Assembly: GCA_002077065.1 (NCBI GenBank)
Contig: NAJO01000016.1
Span: 434,001 to 498,000 of the forward strand
Source of the DNA: Cryoendolithus antarcticus
Taxonomy: Eukaryota; Ascomycota; Dothideomycetes; Cladosporiales; Cladosporiaceae
DNA: 64,000 nt
Reading direction: 5' to 3'
Shown here: positions 1 through 10,896 of the stretch, one piece after another
How positions within the stretch are numbered: position 1 is the stretch's first letter
Layout of the letters: every line of letters begins with the position of its first letter
The notes under the pieces: generated by a model
What the model was told of the DNA's origin: nothing
Databases searched by the model: none
The model's input: only the letters and a program-made list of their open reading frames with translations
Position numbers and translations under genes: made by a program

Positions 1-1776
1 AGCGACTCGTGCGAGAGCGTGTGCTGACGACGAGTAGGGCAGGGAAGACTGCGCCAGTCTTTCATCCTGAGTTCGGGAGGTTCATGCTGGAAGCTACGCC
101 AGGCGAGCCGTGGGGCATTGGCTTCAAGGACTTGCTTGATGTTGAACCCGACATGAAGTGGAGGTTAGTAGTATTTAGTCGATCGGAGTGGCAAACGCTG
201 ACCTTGTCGCAGACGAAAGATCGCGAAAGAGCACATGGAGGCTCGAGAGTATCCCATCACACTGACAACGTTCCCTCGGCTCGGCAACAAGAACTCGCTC
301 ACACCCGACTATCCCATCTCTGGACCTAAGCTTCGTTCTCAATTCCTCCCGGACGAGATCGCCAATCCACACATTCGCTTCCCGACCCTTGCGGCGAACA
401 TACGATCGAGGCGAGGCAAGAAAGTGGAGCTCAATGTGCCAGTCTTCGTCGACACTAAGACGCCGCGGCCTTTCCAGGACCCTACTGTTGACTTTGGGAT
501 GCACAACTGGCCTGAAGATGACGACGTGAGGAAAGGTGCCGCAAAGGAGGATTGTATCTACATGGACGCCATGGCCTTCGGGATGGGCTCTTGTTGTCTG
601 CAGATCACCTTCCAAGCCAAGAACATCCTCGAGGGACGCAAAATGTACGATCAATTGTCGCCTCTTGGACCGATATTGCTGGCTCTCACAGCGGCAACGC
701 CCATATACAAAGGATTTCTGGCCGATACTGACGTCCGCTGGAATCAAATCAGCCGCGCAGTAGACGATCGTACGCCCGAGGAGCTGGGTGAGAAGCCACT
801 GAAGAACGATCGCTGGCGCATACCCAAGTCGCGATACGCAAGCAACAGTACCTACATCTCGCAAGACTCGCGGCTTCGACCGGAGTATCTTGATCCAAAT
901 CTCATCGTTGATGAAGCCCTGAAGGCGCGTTTAGTGGAGGGTGGTATGGATGATCTCCTGGCAACGCACTTCGCGCATCTCTTCATTCGCGATCCAATCG
1001 TGGTCTTCGCCGAAGATCTTCAGGAGCTCGATCTGAACAAAGCAGATCATTTCGAGAACTTACAGTCCACGAACTGGCAGCACATGCGTTTCAAGCCGCC
1101 TCCGATTGGTAGTGACATTGGCTGGCGTGTAGAGGTCAGGCCGATGGAGATCCAGATCACGGACTTCGAGAATGCTGCTTTCTCTGTCTTTGTCGTGCTG
1201 ATTACACGGGCGATTTTGAGCTTTGACCTCAACTTCTACCTGCCGATTCCGAGTACGACTGAGAACATGGAGACTGCACACGCCCGCGATGCCGTGCTGG
1301 AGAAGAAGTTCTACTTCCGGAAAGACCCGCTGCCTAGGCGAGCTGGACGTACGAATGGCTCTGCACCAGGCTCTGCTGCTGGTACGCCGTTGCCTAGCAG
1401 GCCTGCCACGCCAGTGGGGAGTGTGGAGGATGAGTACGAGTTGATGAGTGTGAACGATATCATCAACGGCTCCGCTTCACCAGGTGGCTTTCCAGGTCTG
1501 ATACCGCTAGTGGAGAGTTATCTCGACTCGGTCAATGTCGACGTTGAGACGAGGTGCGAACTTGCACGGTACCTGAGCCTGATTCGAGGCAGGGCAAACG
1601 GAACTCTGTGGACCGCGGCGAAGTGGATAAGGCATTTCGTGAGGGAGCACAAGGAGTATCAGCAAGATAGCGCTGTTAGTGAGGGTATGACTTATGATCT
1701 TGTGAAGGCTGTGGAGAGGGTTACGGAGATGGAGGGGAAGGACGGGTTTGGGAGGGAGATGCTGGGAGGCAGATAG
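1..1776 (+). CDS. GSH1: Glutamate-cysteine ligase catalytic subunit, 3' part (5' end outside window)
   Basis: Catalyses the first, rate-limiting step of glutathione synthesis, ATP-dependent joining of glutamate and cysteine in the cytosol. Two exons are visible, <1..163 and 213..1776, with a 49-nt intron (GTTAGT..CGCAG). The Arg codon split across it and the frame match, giving about 574 visible residues. Seen directly: HPEFGRFMLEATPG and GFKDLLDVEP before the intron, EYPITLTTFPRLG just after it, then MDAMAFGMGSCCLQITFQ and GWRVEVRPMEIQITDFENAAF. These are family-typical blocks of eukaryotic GCL. A low-complexity Gly/Ser/Pro insert lies near 1350-1420. The start codon and N-terminal glutamate-binding region lie upstream of the window. 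The reading frame is intact and ends with TAG. Confidence 0.95.
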
Positions 1777-2107
1777 TCAGACTCGAAACGGGCACGAGAT
1801 CTGACCAGTTCAGCGCTCTGTGGTAGCAGTAGTGTGGAACTGTGAATCTATGCACCTGTCCACTATCATCAACTACTGGCGCTTCCCTGCCCACATGATC
1901 TTTCCTGCATTGCTCAAGCCATTGCATACAGTCATCCCTCATGGAGATAGCGTCTGAAACTGGGTTCCGTGAGCGCGTTACCGCCAGTTCTGACCCCGTA
2001 CAACGTTCGAAATACTGCTAACCAGCTGGAACGCAACCTCGAGTCCGCACAACTTCCCAAAACGGTCGCCATGCTCACCATGGTCGCTACAACACCAAAA
2101 CGAGTCA
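1777..2107. other. Intergenic, 3' flank of GSH1 and of tRNA-Thr
   Basis: Apart from the Pol III terminator at 2097-2100 on the minus strand, I see no coding pattern or structured element here. Confidence 0.5.
2097..2100 (-). terminator. Pol III terminator of tRNA-Thr
   Basis: A run of four T on the minus strand lies 7 nt beyond the 3' end of the tRNA, as expected for RNA polymerase III termination. Confidence 0.7.
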
Positions 2108-2191
2108 TGCCTTCTAACGGAGTTGAACCGTTGACCTCGGCATGGCAGTGAAGATACTAGTGCCGCGCTCTACCAACTGAGCTAAGAAGGC
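2108..2191 (-). tRNA. tRNA-Thr(AGU) with 11-nt intron
   Basis: The 84-nt minus-strand sequence folds as a full cloverleaf. The acceptor stem is GCCTTCT/AGAAGGC (7 bp), the D arm is GCTC..GAGC, the anticodon stem is CGGCA/TGCCG, and the T arm is AACGG-TTCAACT-CCGTT. The anticodon loop is CTAGTA + 11-nt intron (TCTTCACTGCC) + A, so the intron sits at the canonical position 37/38 and the anticodon is AGU. The discriminator base is A. A and B boxes are intact and a T4 terminator follows. Confidence 0.95.
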
Positions 2192-3210
2192 GTTGCGATT
2201 ACAGGACTTGGACCAGATACTATGATCCTGATCGAAAAGGGAAGGAGCGACCGAGCACAGCTTCGCCGTGCAACGAGTCGCAGTGATGGGAAATATGCGA
2301 GACCTGGTGCAATAAGCTGTCTAGAAGGCTAGTATCTTAGTGTCTTGTCACCGTTTGTACAGCAAGTGCTCAGCAGCCGTCCATATCACCGAACAAGTCC
2401 AAGGGTTCAATTCCATGGGCGGTTCCGCTACACTGCTCGGCGGTGCAGCAATGGACACGGGAGCAGCAGCTGTTGATCTGGTAACGACAGCAGGTCGAGT
2501 CCTTGAATGAGAGCGCTAACCCGGTGAGAGCCATGGGTCGGTGTTGAGTCGAGGCAGACTCAGATAAGACAAGGCTTTCGCGACTCCGACCATCACGTTG
2601 TAGGGTACATCGAGATTGCTTCATCAAACGGCATGTGACCCCAGTCATGTTTCCCTGACGTCTGAGGTGTTGTGAGAGCCTGGGCGGCTGAGATCATCGT
2701 GATACCTGCCAGTGTCGAGATCTTGAGCCCGATAGTCTGCTCGAACGCTTAAAACGCCGTTGCGACTTTGGATCGAACGAAATCGACCGTAGCATGGAGT
2801 AGGTCCCAATGTTGCGAGCGATCTGGCAAATTCCTCTGTGATCGCGGTTCGTAAGACGGTGGTCGCCCACACATGCTTTGTGTCTTGTCGTGTCCAGCGT
2901 CTCACTAACGAAGTTGATGCGGAAACTGTCGCCACAGCAATATCAATACGTGTCTTACAGGAAGTTTTAGAACCTCGAGAACGCAGTCCGACATGTACTG
3001 CACCGTCGATGTTGCTCTGTGCTTTGACGCGTCGCCGTTTGACTTAGGTAATTTGGATGAGACGCGCCCTCTCCTGAAACAGATACGACAAGGTTCTCGA
3101 CTCTGCGACCTACCATCATTCAGGCTCACCTACACTGCTGCTACACAATCGCAGCCTCTTACAGTCTCCCAGTCTTACCCTGTGATCTTATCTGTGATAC
3201 CTCGTCAGAC
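2192..3210. other. Intergenic, about 1 kb
   Basis: Only short overlapping open frames on both strands, none with a recognisable protein pattern. It is the upstream region of both tRNA-Thr (minus) and the broken gene starting at 3211 (plus). Confidence 0.5.
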
Positions 3211-4800
3211 ATGGTGGCGAAAGGCGTCCCCAAGAGCGCCATGCTCAAGCTAGCTTTTCCCGGCCTCACAGATGTACCTTTACTCCAGCCTACAGACGTC
3301 GCTAAATTGACGGAACCGATCCTGGACCTACTAGCCAAGCAGGCAGACCAGCGACAAGACCTAGGTGATTTCACCATTTTGTCCTATAACGACCACGCGT
3401 AATACGAGACTTTTCTACGACTTGCTCAGTGGGCGAAGAACGTTGCCTACACTCCTTTCCTGAGCACTGATACAACCAAGCTCCTAGTTCGCCGCCGTGG
3501 AGAGACAGCAGGCGAGACTTACGAGCCGCGCAAGCACGAAAATGGCGCTTCCTGCTCTTCGACCGACGATACATATACGTGCTTCACTACCGAAGTCAAG
3601 ATGCTTATGCTGGGCATTAGATCCAAGCAGAAAGAATTGCAAGCCTATGCTACTCGCAATATCATGTTCCGACATCCTATCTATGCACGAGAGCTACTCT
3701 GGTTCTTAGATGCACTCGCTCGCTGTGGTATTGACAGCCTATCTGGTCTCGATCCGAAGCTCGCCATCGCAGTAAAGACGCGCATTGTTCTTGTCAAGGA
3801 GCAGCTCACTGGCGACAATGATCTACCCAGCATCCTCCGCAGGCTGGTGAGACCAAGGGCCCATCTAGCCGCATTAGTGCCATACATGGACAGCGCGATG
3901 GTAGATAAGGTACTCGAGACCTGTGCTCCATGCAATGCCGCTGCACTACTTGAGGCCTTTGTGAAGACTCATCTCACTAATTCCATGTCAAGCACATCCT
4001 CGGCCACGAGCGAGACCTACAATGGCAGGACCGCGCCACCAGTTGCCTCCCGTCCCGAACCTGCGACCACAGCGCCTCGCAGCGTGGAGACTGCACGCAA
4101 ACGTGACGATCACGACGCGACGCATGCTATTTACTCGGCCATCGGAGAACACCGCATACTAATAACACCCTCGGCCGGCTACGGCACTCTCCGCAGAGAT
4201 AGACACGGCACTGAACGCGTGGAGGCAGGCAACAAGGATTTTCAATTCGAGAAGGGTGGAGTCTTAGTACAGAGCTCAAGCGCGCGCTTCGTGGCCAGTG
4301 GCTCACGCAACATCAATGTCGAGAACTGCTACGGCGAGGTAGGTGAAGTCTATGGCAACTTACAGTTCGTGCCATTGCAGCAGGCACTGGAGAAAGTGTA
4401 AGGAACGTCGCGCTCTGACTACGGAGCCTCGCGCTCAGAGCACCCTCCTAGTTTCATTAACGGGGACGTAGACTCGCGTGGTCGCTGGGGAGGTTCGTGG
4501 AGTCGGGACTTCAGGTCCGAGAACGCCGGGTCTGGAGCTCACGACCATCGCAGGAGATCTTATGAAGCGTATGGGCGTCTCAATGGCGCTAGCCCACGCG
4601 CTGTGAAAGAGGAGGATACGGGATCGAATGGGGGAACGGCTTTACGTCACGGCATCAAGCGTCCGAGAGAGGAAGCCGATGACCTGCTTGAGCAGCTTGA
4701 GAGGAATCTGACCAAGCTGTGTGGACTGAAGATACGGTCGAAAGGGTCTAGTGTTGTTAACGACTACGCCGCGATCGTCACTTCCCTGTCGCTGCACTGA
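3211..4800 (+). pseudogene. Unrecognised protein family, copy 1, two in-frame stops
   Basis: I do not recognise the family. One frame runs from ATG 3211 to TGA 4798-4800 (530 codons). It is interrupted only by TAA at 3400-3402 and TAA at 4399-4401, with no frameshift seen. The minus-strand gene at 5281-6799 is a diverged paralogue. Alignment runs straight through the first stop (DHA*YETFLRLAQW against DHKNHQLFLRLVQF), so this is not an intron. Other shared blocks are KELQAYATRNIM, LLEAFVKTHL, YGTLRRD, NKDF and NVENCYGE. After the second stop the frame still encodes HGIKRPREEADDLLEQL, matching the partner's NGMKRSREQADALLEDV. The ancestral protein therefore probably ran past the second TAA. 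A product ending at 4399 from an internal start (ATG 3601) remains possible. Confidence 0.6.
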
Positions 4801-5280
4801 TGAGAGCATAATACTAACGCTGGGTCAATTGCAGCGAGATGCGGATTTTGATATTGCTTTGATCGGGGACTCGATGTTGTAGTGTATACATCGAATACCA
4901 AGGCCAGCTCTTGCTACTACTGAAAATCATATGCTATTGAGCGAGCAGATAGCTACTGGAGCACGTGAGAGATACGTCTGCAGCGGGAAAGCGTATGTGG
5001 TGCATAATGGACATCGGTGATAGCAGCAGTAGAAGTGGAAATATTGAAGTACCCTACTTGTCGAACCCCACTCTCTAGACATCTCGAATGGGAGAATGGC
5101 CATCTTCGGGCAGGTCACCGTACTCATGATGGGTCGGCGCCCATAAGAGGCTGAGTGTAAGCGACGCGGTCAACCCTCGTCTCTCCCCGGCAGCCGGATC
5201 GGTCGTCTGCAGCCGCGGTGTAGATGGTCTTCACTTGGACAACGTGCTCTTCCGCGTGAGAGTTTTCCCTCAGTCTTTCC
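4801..5280. other. Intergenic between convergent paralogues
   Basis: This segment separates the 3' ends of the two tail-to-tail copies. No ORF with a plausible protein and no obvious inverted repeat at the borders was seen. Confidence 0.4.
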
Positions 5281-6799
5281 TTACTCACGGCGGCCCGGTC
5301 GCCTTCTTCCCACGTCCTCCAACAATGCGTCAGCCTGTTCCCTTGAACGCTTCATGCCATTCTCTCTCTGCCCCTCATGCACCTCATGCGTGCGCGAGAT
5401 CTCCGCGGGGTGGCGAAGACGTTGAGGGTCGCGCGACGGGCGCTCAGCTGCACCACGGAAGCTCACTTGTCCGGCGTCCGGAGGCTGGTCGCCGAGGAGC
5501 GTGCTGCTATACCCAAGGCGTGGACCACTGGGCGGACCCGATAACTCTGTCGGAGAGGCAGGAGAGATAGTGGGTTGCGGCGCTACAGGCTTGAAGTTCC
5601 CGTCGAGTGCATCCTGGAAAGGGCGAACCTTGAGGTCATGATAGATCTCGCATGTTTCTCCACAACTGTTCTCCACCACGAAGTCCTTGAAGCCATTGAC
5701 GGTCGGTCTCGAATCGGGCACGAGCAGTAGAATCTCTCTTTTGTCCAAGGAGAAGTCCTTGTTGCGGTAATTGAATGTGGTACCCTTTGCGCTCTTCCTC
5801 AAAGTGCCGTAGCCTGTTTGACCAGATATCACGATCTGGTAGCCCTCGATGGCTGCCCAGATTGCACGCTTGTTGCTGGCCTCGTCAAGGGTGTTGGAGC
5901 TTTCGATCATCGAAGCGGAGCTACGAGCGCCCTCGCTGGACCGCTACGGCGTGGCTGCGGTATTGGGATTGACGTTGGAGGAGGATGCTCGCAACCCGTG
6001 AGCCTGCGAGAGCACATCCTTGGGAATGAGCTGCGCCTTCACGAACGCGTCTAACATGCCCGCCACGTTGGGTGGTGTTGTGATGACGCTGGGATTGCAA
6101 GTCCGAATAAGTCTTTCGATAGTCGGGTCGTCCATGCCGTCTAGGATAGCGATCATCTCATCTTTGGGTCGTACGAAGATGCGCAAGATCTCCAGCAAGC
6201 TTTGGTCAGTCAACAGCTCTGCCCTTAGATCGCCGATTTACGTTCTCAAGGCTGCAGCGAGCTCTACGCCGATCGCAGCGAGATCCAGCTTCCGGCGAGT
6301 GAGCGTATCAATGAAGTAGAGCATTTCCCGAGTATGAAGAGGGTAGCGAGACATGATGTTTCTCGCCGAGTATTCCTGCAGATCTTTCTGTCCAAGCTCG
6401 ATGCTGAACAAGAAGACTCCGACCTCCTCAGTGAACAGCGCGAAGGTCCCATCAGTCGAGCAGTACGAGCTGCCTTCGTGCTTCTTCGGAACGTAGCGCT
6501 CTTGTGCATTGTTTCTGCGGAGAACGAATAATGCTGACGCATCCGTGCTGAACAGCGTATACACGCCTGACTTGGTGAACTGTACAAGTCGCAGGAATAG
6601 CTGATGATTTTTGTGGTCGACGAAGGAGAGCGCGACCATCTCTCCAAAATTCTGCATTGTGTCCTTGTGCTCCATCAAGTAGGCAATAACGGTACTGCCT
6701 AGCTTTGCGACTTCGGCGGGCATGAGGGCGGGAACGTCCGTGAGACCGGGAAAAGGTCAGTTTGAGAATGGCGCCTGGGGGAATCGTAGAGGACGCCAT
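5281..6799 (-). pseudogene. Unrecognised protein family, copy 2, frameshift plus two in-frame stops
   Basis: Diverged paralogue of the gene at 3211-4800, in opposite orientation. The ATG at 6799 gives MASSTIPPGAILKLTF, matching copy 1 (VPKSAMLKLAF). One extra C before TTTTCCC then shifts the frame. The matching frame resumes as PGLTDVPALMPAEVAKL, around the ATG at 6723. Downstream the frame is interrupted by TAA at 6238-6240 (copy 1 reads through with KTRIVLV) and by TAG at 5944-5946, and it ends at TAA 5281-5283. Conserved blocks: KHEGSS.CSTD, KDLQEYSARNIMSRYPL, MLDAFVKAQL, GYGTLRKSAKG, NKDFSLDK, VVENSCGET. Function unknown. The lesions differ from those in copy 1, so decay was independent. 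A shorter protein from 6723 could still be made. Confidence 0.6.
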
Positions 6800-7286
6800 A
6801 TCGCCGAAATGGCGGAGGTGATCTACCGGGGGGAAAGTGTACGAAGGATCCGAGCCAAGCAATTGGAGGAACAGCAATGATGACCCCAAGACGCAATCAG
6901 AGTAAGGATGGTGTAAATGAACCCCTCGACAAATGAGAGAGTGCTGAAGAATCTCATGGAAATGTAACACTTCCTTCATGGACTTGGCGGACAGTGTAGG
7001 CAGGCACGATCCAAGCGCGCGGCGTTGTGCATACTTGCCCTTGCACCACGCCGACGTGCATACCACTCCACGGGAGTTCGCATCTATGTACAGCTCACAT
7101 AACCGGGACAGAGGCAACAATCAACTGCGTCGATGCGCCAGTGAGATAAGCCAGTGAGATGCAGAGCTAGGACGTACCTATTCGTTTCCATAGAAAGGCC
7201 ACAGTACTGGTCCTGGGTGACACTGCACATCAGATCGATTGTGCTACTGTGCTGGATGGGCCACCATGCCTGGTCCATGCGCCAGC
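6800..7286. other. Intergenic
   Basis: Upstream of copy 2 and downstream of the amidase (both minus strand). No recognised feature. Confidence 0.4.
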
Positions 7287-8918
7287 TTAAGCCAAGTTTC
7301 CTAACGGGTACGCCGCGTTGATATTGCCCCTATTCGGTGTGATACTCGGCACAGCGTCATATGTCTTGATATCGACCACCTCCTCTGCCCACTCCGGGAT
7401 CCGCCTTATACTCCCGAATTGCTCAATCTGCCACGCGATCTGCAAAAGCAGCGCCTCTGTCCAAGATCGCCCCAAGATCTCCATGCCGATCGGAATACCC
7501 CTCGGGGCTGTCGCACTGGCTGGACTGAAGCCAACAGGGACGGTCACGACAGGCGTACCAGTCAGTGCAGCCAAGATGCCATTACGGCCACTCTGCGAAG
7601 CAGAGCCAATGGGCACGACGATGTTCTTCTGTTCCGGATAGATAATCGCATCAAGATCGTGCGCAGTGAAGGTGCGCTGCAGAGCAAGCGTAAGGTTCTG
7701 TATGCCCGCTTGGACAGTGTTGTAGGTGGCGTTTCCAGTGGAGGAGACAAGAGCCGTGTTCACATACTCGTACTGCGAGGGTATTACAACGAACTTTTTG
7801 CTAGCGTACAGCTCATTCAGCGTCTCGGGATGCTCGCCTCCGAGAGACGCACGCTGCAGGTACGCATTCATCTCCTCTCGATACTCATAGCGTTGCGTGT
7901 CGAGCTTGAGAATGGCGGTAGCGTTGTACAGGCTGTCCGTAATGGGCACAACCGTGGCACCTGCTCGGTGTAACTTCGCGGTGATGTTGGCCATTGCCTG
8001 ATTAACTGGACTTGTCTCGTTGCTTGCCGTTCGGTTGAAGAACCCTTCCAGTAAACCAAAGCGCTTACCCTTCAGTGAACCTGCGGACAGTCCAAGCGCG
8101 TAGTCGGTGCCCTCGATACCAGCTGGAACCAGTGATGTCGCATTGTCGCTTGCATCATAGCCAACGCTTGCCATGACAGTCAGTGCGGTGGCAACGTCTC
8201 CAACGCTTCGCGCAATCGGTCCGATGACATCTTGTGTGTAACTTATGGGAACGATGCCAGCCCTGCTGATCAGTCCGCGGGTAGGTCTGCAGCTGAACAA
8301 GCTGTTAGCGCTAGCCGGACTCCTCAGGCTGTTGACTGTATCCGAGCCAGTGCCGAACACCGCAAAAGATGAAGCGATCGCCGCACCGGTACCACCAGAG
8401 CTGCCACCGGGCGTGCGAGTATAGTCATACGGGTTGATAGTCTGGCCGCCAAGTGATGACACTGACAGCCCTTCAAGAGCAAGCTCGTGCAGATTGGCCT
8501 TGCCTAGGATGATCGCACCTGCTTTCTTCAGCGCAGCGACTGCTGGAGCATCGATGCTTGGCTGGGACTTAGAGAGGTCAAGATTACCACCAGTAGTTGG
8601 GATCGAAGCGGTGTCATAGTTGTCCTTAAGCAGTATAGGAATGCAGGACAGCGGGACGTATGTCGCGTTGTTGGCAGCTAGCTTCTCGTCGAACTCGTCT
8701 GCAAGGTCCAACGCGGCAGGATCTAGGGCGATGATCGCGTTCGTATGATTGTTAAGTTTCTCGATACGACTCAGGAACGAAGTGACGACGTCTCTGCAGG
8801 TGGCAAGCCCAGTGTATATATCGTGGTGCGTCGAAGCTATGGTTGCTTCACGAGGGTCGAAGGTGGCGAGGGATTTGCCAGCGAGCGCTGTCAAGCACAG
8901 AACCGGTGAGGTACGCAT
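7287..8918 (-). CDS. Secreted amidase (amidase-signature family)
   Basis: Likely hydrolyses C-N amide bonds of a small substrate, in the secretory pathway or outside the cell. Single exon, 543 aa. ATG 8918 is chosen because it begins a short hydrophobic signal-like segment (MRTSPVLCLTALAG); the frame upstream of it has no earlier ATG. The Ser-cisSer-Lys triad is visible: Lys98 in ILLKDNYDT, cis-Ser173 in TPGGSSGGTGAA, and nucleophile Ser197 in GSDTVNSLRSPA. The last motif has VNS where many relatives have GGS, but the serine is kept. Several NxT/NxS sequons fit secretion. The C-terminal part carries VTVPVGF and GIPIGMEILGR, typical of fungal members. Substrate cannot be deduced. It is the only hydrolase in this part of the window. 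Confidence 0.92.
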   Translation of the reverse strand: MRTSPVLCLTALAGKSLATFDPREATIASTHHDIYTGLATCRDVVTSFLSRIEKLNNHTNAIIALDPAALDLADEFDEKLAANNATYVPLSCIPILLKDNYDTASIPTTGGNLDLSKSQPSIDAPAVAALKKAGAIILGKANLHELALEGLSVSSLGGQTINPYDYTRTPGGSSGGTGAAIASSFAVFGTGSDTVNSLRSPASANSLFSCRPTRGLISRAGIVPISYTQDVIGPIARSVGDVATALTVMASVGYDASDNATSLVPAGIEGTDYALGLSAGSLKGKRFGLLEGFFNRTASNETSPVNQAMANITAKLHRAGATVVPITDSLYNATAILKLDTQRYEYREEMNAYLQRASLGGEHPETLNELYASKKFVVIPSQYEYVNTALVSSTGNATYNTVQAGIQNLTLALQRTFTAHDLDAIIYPEQKNIVVPIGSASQSGRNGILAALTGTPVVTVPVGFSPASATAPRGIPIGMEILGRSWTEALLLQIAWQIEQFGSIRRIPEWAEEVVDIKTYDAVPSITPNRGNINAAYPLGNLA

Positions 8919-9089
8919 GGCTGCGGAGGTCAATAATCCATCCGGCGCTTCGAGGAGCTACAGCTGTGATGTAGGCATCTGCAGCGGGAACTAGAACGTC
9001 GTATGGAGACCATGACATACTTCTCACTTGGCCAAAGATAAGACCTCGTCATTGGTCAGTGCGGGGACACTACGAGCTGACACACAGAA

Positions 9090-9308
9090 TTAGGCGACTG
9101 CTCTACACGCTATCATGGTGTCGACGCGGACCTTGATGGCCGAAGGCGTAGCGTACTTCAGTCCCTGCACATTGAAGACTGTGATATAGCTGCTGCTCTG
9201 ATGTTCTGTGATTCTGATCGAAGGTGCGATGCGCACTAGCCGGATGCGGAAGGTCGACGCCTCGAGCTTCTCGTCTTTTCGCCAGATTCTTGGTCCGACT
9301 TGATACCA
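9090..9308 (-). CDS. Probable 3' exon of an unrecognised gene
   Basis: The minus strand carries a clean 73-codon stretch starting right after a good acceptor (GCTCTAG|TGG) and ending at TAA 9090-9092. It reads WYQVGPRIWRKDEKLE, then FRIRLVRIAPSIRI, then SYITVFNVQGLKYATPSA and IKVRVDTMIA. This looks like an ordinary folded protein rather than random translation, but I do not recognise the family. Upstream exons should lie between 9310 and about 9520. Short candidate pieces exist there, but I could not join them with confidence. It could be an alternative 3' extension of the PCC1 gene upstream on the same strand, since a GTAAGT lies near the PCC1 stop. Confidence 0.4.
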   Translation of the reverse strand, partial: WYQVGPRIWRKDEKLEASTFRIRLVRIAPSIRITEHQSSSYITVFNVQGLKYATPSAIKVRVDTMIACRAVA

Positions 9309-9524
9309 CTAGAGCACGCTGCCTATGCTGGATTCGTAAGAGTCGATGTCCACGCCTCGACTGATGGGCAAAGTAAGGTGGGGTGCATCACCAGAGCCAA
9401 GTGTATCGCACGTTATTGTCGGAAGAGGTCGACTCTCTTTCTGCGCGCAGCTGATCAACGTGTCGCGAGACAGCCCTGGTCTAGGTCCGGGCTGGAGATC
9501 TTGAAGCTGTGATAGATGATCGCA

Positions 9525-9993
9525 TCACGCACCTCCAGCACTTACACCAGTTAGCCCTTGCTCGATACCCTGAGCACCTTCGAGGCTCTCCATGCCCTTC
9601 TCCTGGATGACATCGACATCGAGCTCCTCCATTACCTGCATGACCACGATGAGAGACTCGAAGAAGCCATTCACTGCGACTCGGAGCATCCGGTTTGTCG
9701 TTGCTCTGTACTCGGTCTTGAGTACAGTCTGAATGTTGCCAGTGTCACTCTCGATTGGCGAGGTAGGTCCGTCTGCCAAAGAGAACGATCGTTTAACGAG
9801 AGGCGACAGCTCCTCATCGACCGAGAGCGATCGCAGTGCGATGTTTGCAAGGCGACTGGTGGGAAATGGAGTGTTTATCGTGCTGAAAGTTGTTAATGGT
9901 AGGTCTAGCTATCAGCCTAGAGTCTACTCACAGCGTACATGGGAATGCAGCGCCAGTCCCAGCCATCTCAGAATCCTTTTCGTCTGCCAGCAT
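9525..9993 (-). CDS. PCC1: KEOPS/EKC complex subunit Pcc1
   Basis: Pcc1 is the dimerisation subunit of KEOPS, which makes the t6A modification of ANN-decoding tRNAs and also affects telomeres and transcription. Two exons: 9993..9932 and 9882..9525, with a 49-nt intron (GTGAGT..TTTCAG). A Leu codon is split across it. The protein is about 139 aa: a short N-terminus, FPCTLTINTPFPTSRLANIA, then LSVDEELSPLV, and the hallmark RMLRVAVNGFFESL followed by VVMQVMEELD. This matches the yeast pattern RVLRVGVSSIIDS..EAMDVL. An Asp/Glu-rich tail follows and ends at TGA 9525. A downstream ATG at 9965 would shorten the N-terminus. The tail could instead splice at the GTAAGT just before the stop. Confidence 0.9.
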
Positions 9994-10309
9994 GGGACAC
10001 CTGTTCGGAGGAAGGGAAATGGGTCGAGCTGAACATGTATTCTGTGCGCCAATCGACACGTGAAAGCACAGATCTCGGCAGCGATCCCGAGCCCGTTCCG
10101 CCGCCGCATTTACGATCGACCTGCATTGCATGAGCACTGTTGACGTAGGTGTTCATGTTGCGGAGGCATTGCCGCCAGAATGATCAAGACGCTCGTGTCT
10201 GCGTTGATGTTACAGTAAAATAGGCACTTCTTCCAGATTATATCTGGACCTCCAGCTCTAACGCCTCTTGCTTCACATACCAAGCCATTGACTCTGATTC
10301 ATCGCGATC
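9994..10309. other. Divergent promoter region
   Basis: Shared upstream region of PCC1 (minus) and the small gene at 10310 (plus). No specific motif assigned. Confidence 0.4.
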
Positions 10310-10746
10310 ATGTCCACTCCGTCCGAGTTCCTGACCTTCATGCGCCGCGCATCAACGCAGGCATCTCGAGCTCGCCTCACGACGAAACCATCACCCATCA
10401 CTGGAAGACCGTTCTCCCTCTCCACAGCGCGGTCAAACACATTCGAGGTTGGGGAGACCGCCACAGGAAAAGTGCCGGACAAGAAACACGCTACGGATAA
10501 GAAAGACAAGCTAGATGTGCAGAGCGATAGCAGTGCAAAGGGGAGGGAGTGAGCTATACCCTCTTACTTGACAGACAAGCCTACATACTGACTTTGACGA
10601 ATAGCGCGCACGCAAACAATGACGGTGGTTCAGCGACAAAAGCCAGTGACGAGCGGAATAGCGCGCAGAAGACCAAGCTGGAGTTCCCGGAGAGTCCGGA
10701 TCAAATAGGAATGCAAGATGAGAGGGGTGGGAAGGGTCATTCTTAA
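10310..10746 (+). CDS. Small conserved hypothetical, probably mitochondrial
   Basis: Two exons: 10310..10548 and 10605..10746, with a 56-nt intron (GTGAGC..GAATAG) and a split Asp codon; 126 aa. The N-terminus is rich in Arg, Ser and Thr without acidic residues (FLTFMRRASTQASRARLTT, RPFSLSTARS), as in mitochondrial presequences. The rest is charged and low in complexity (KVPDKKHATDKKDKLDVQ). It ends in a motif I associate with a fungal family of small unnamed proteins: KLEFPESPDQIGMQDERGGKGH. Without the splice the first exon stops at once (TGA), and the second exon lacks an ATG near its coding part. Both facts support the join. Function unknown. Confidence 0.7.
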
Positions 10747-10896
10747 GGCGCTGCGCTGTTTTCGGTGCCAATCTTCAGATTGTATCGACAGACAGAATAA
10801 AAGAGGCGATCGGGAAAGCATGCCATCGCGCTGAAATGCGAGGTAGGTAGCACAGCGGACGTCTTGTATTGAATGTACAGAGTTGATTCCAAGCTC

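Noticed and set aside
175..864. 229-aa open frame on the minus strand
   Set aside because: It is antisense to the GSH1 coding exon and lacks protein character.
3399..3402. Intron explanation for the first stop in copy 1 (GTAATA could be a donor)
   Set aside because: Homology to copy 2 continues directly through and after the stop, so removing an intron there would delete conserved coding sequence.
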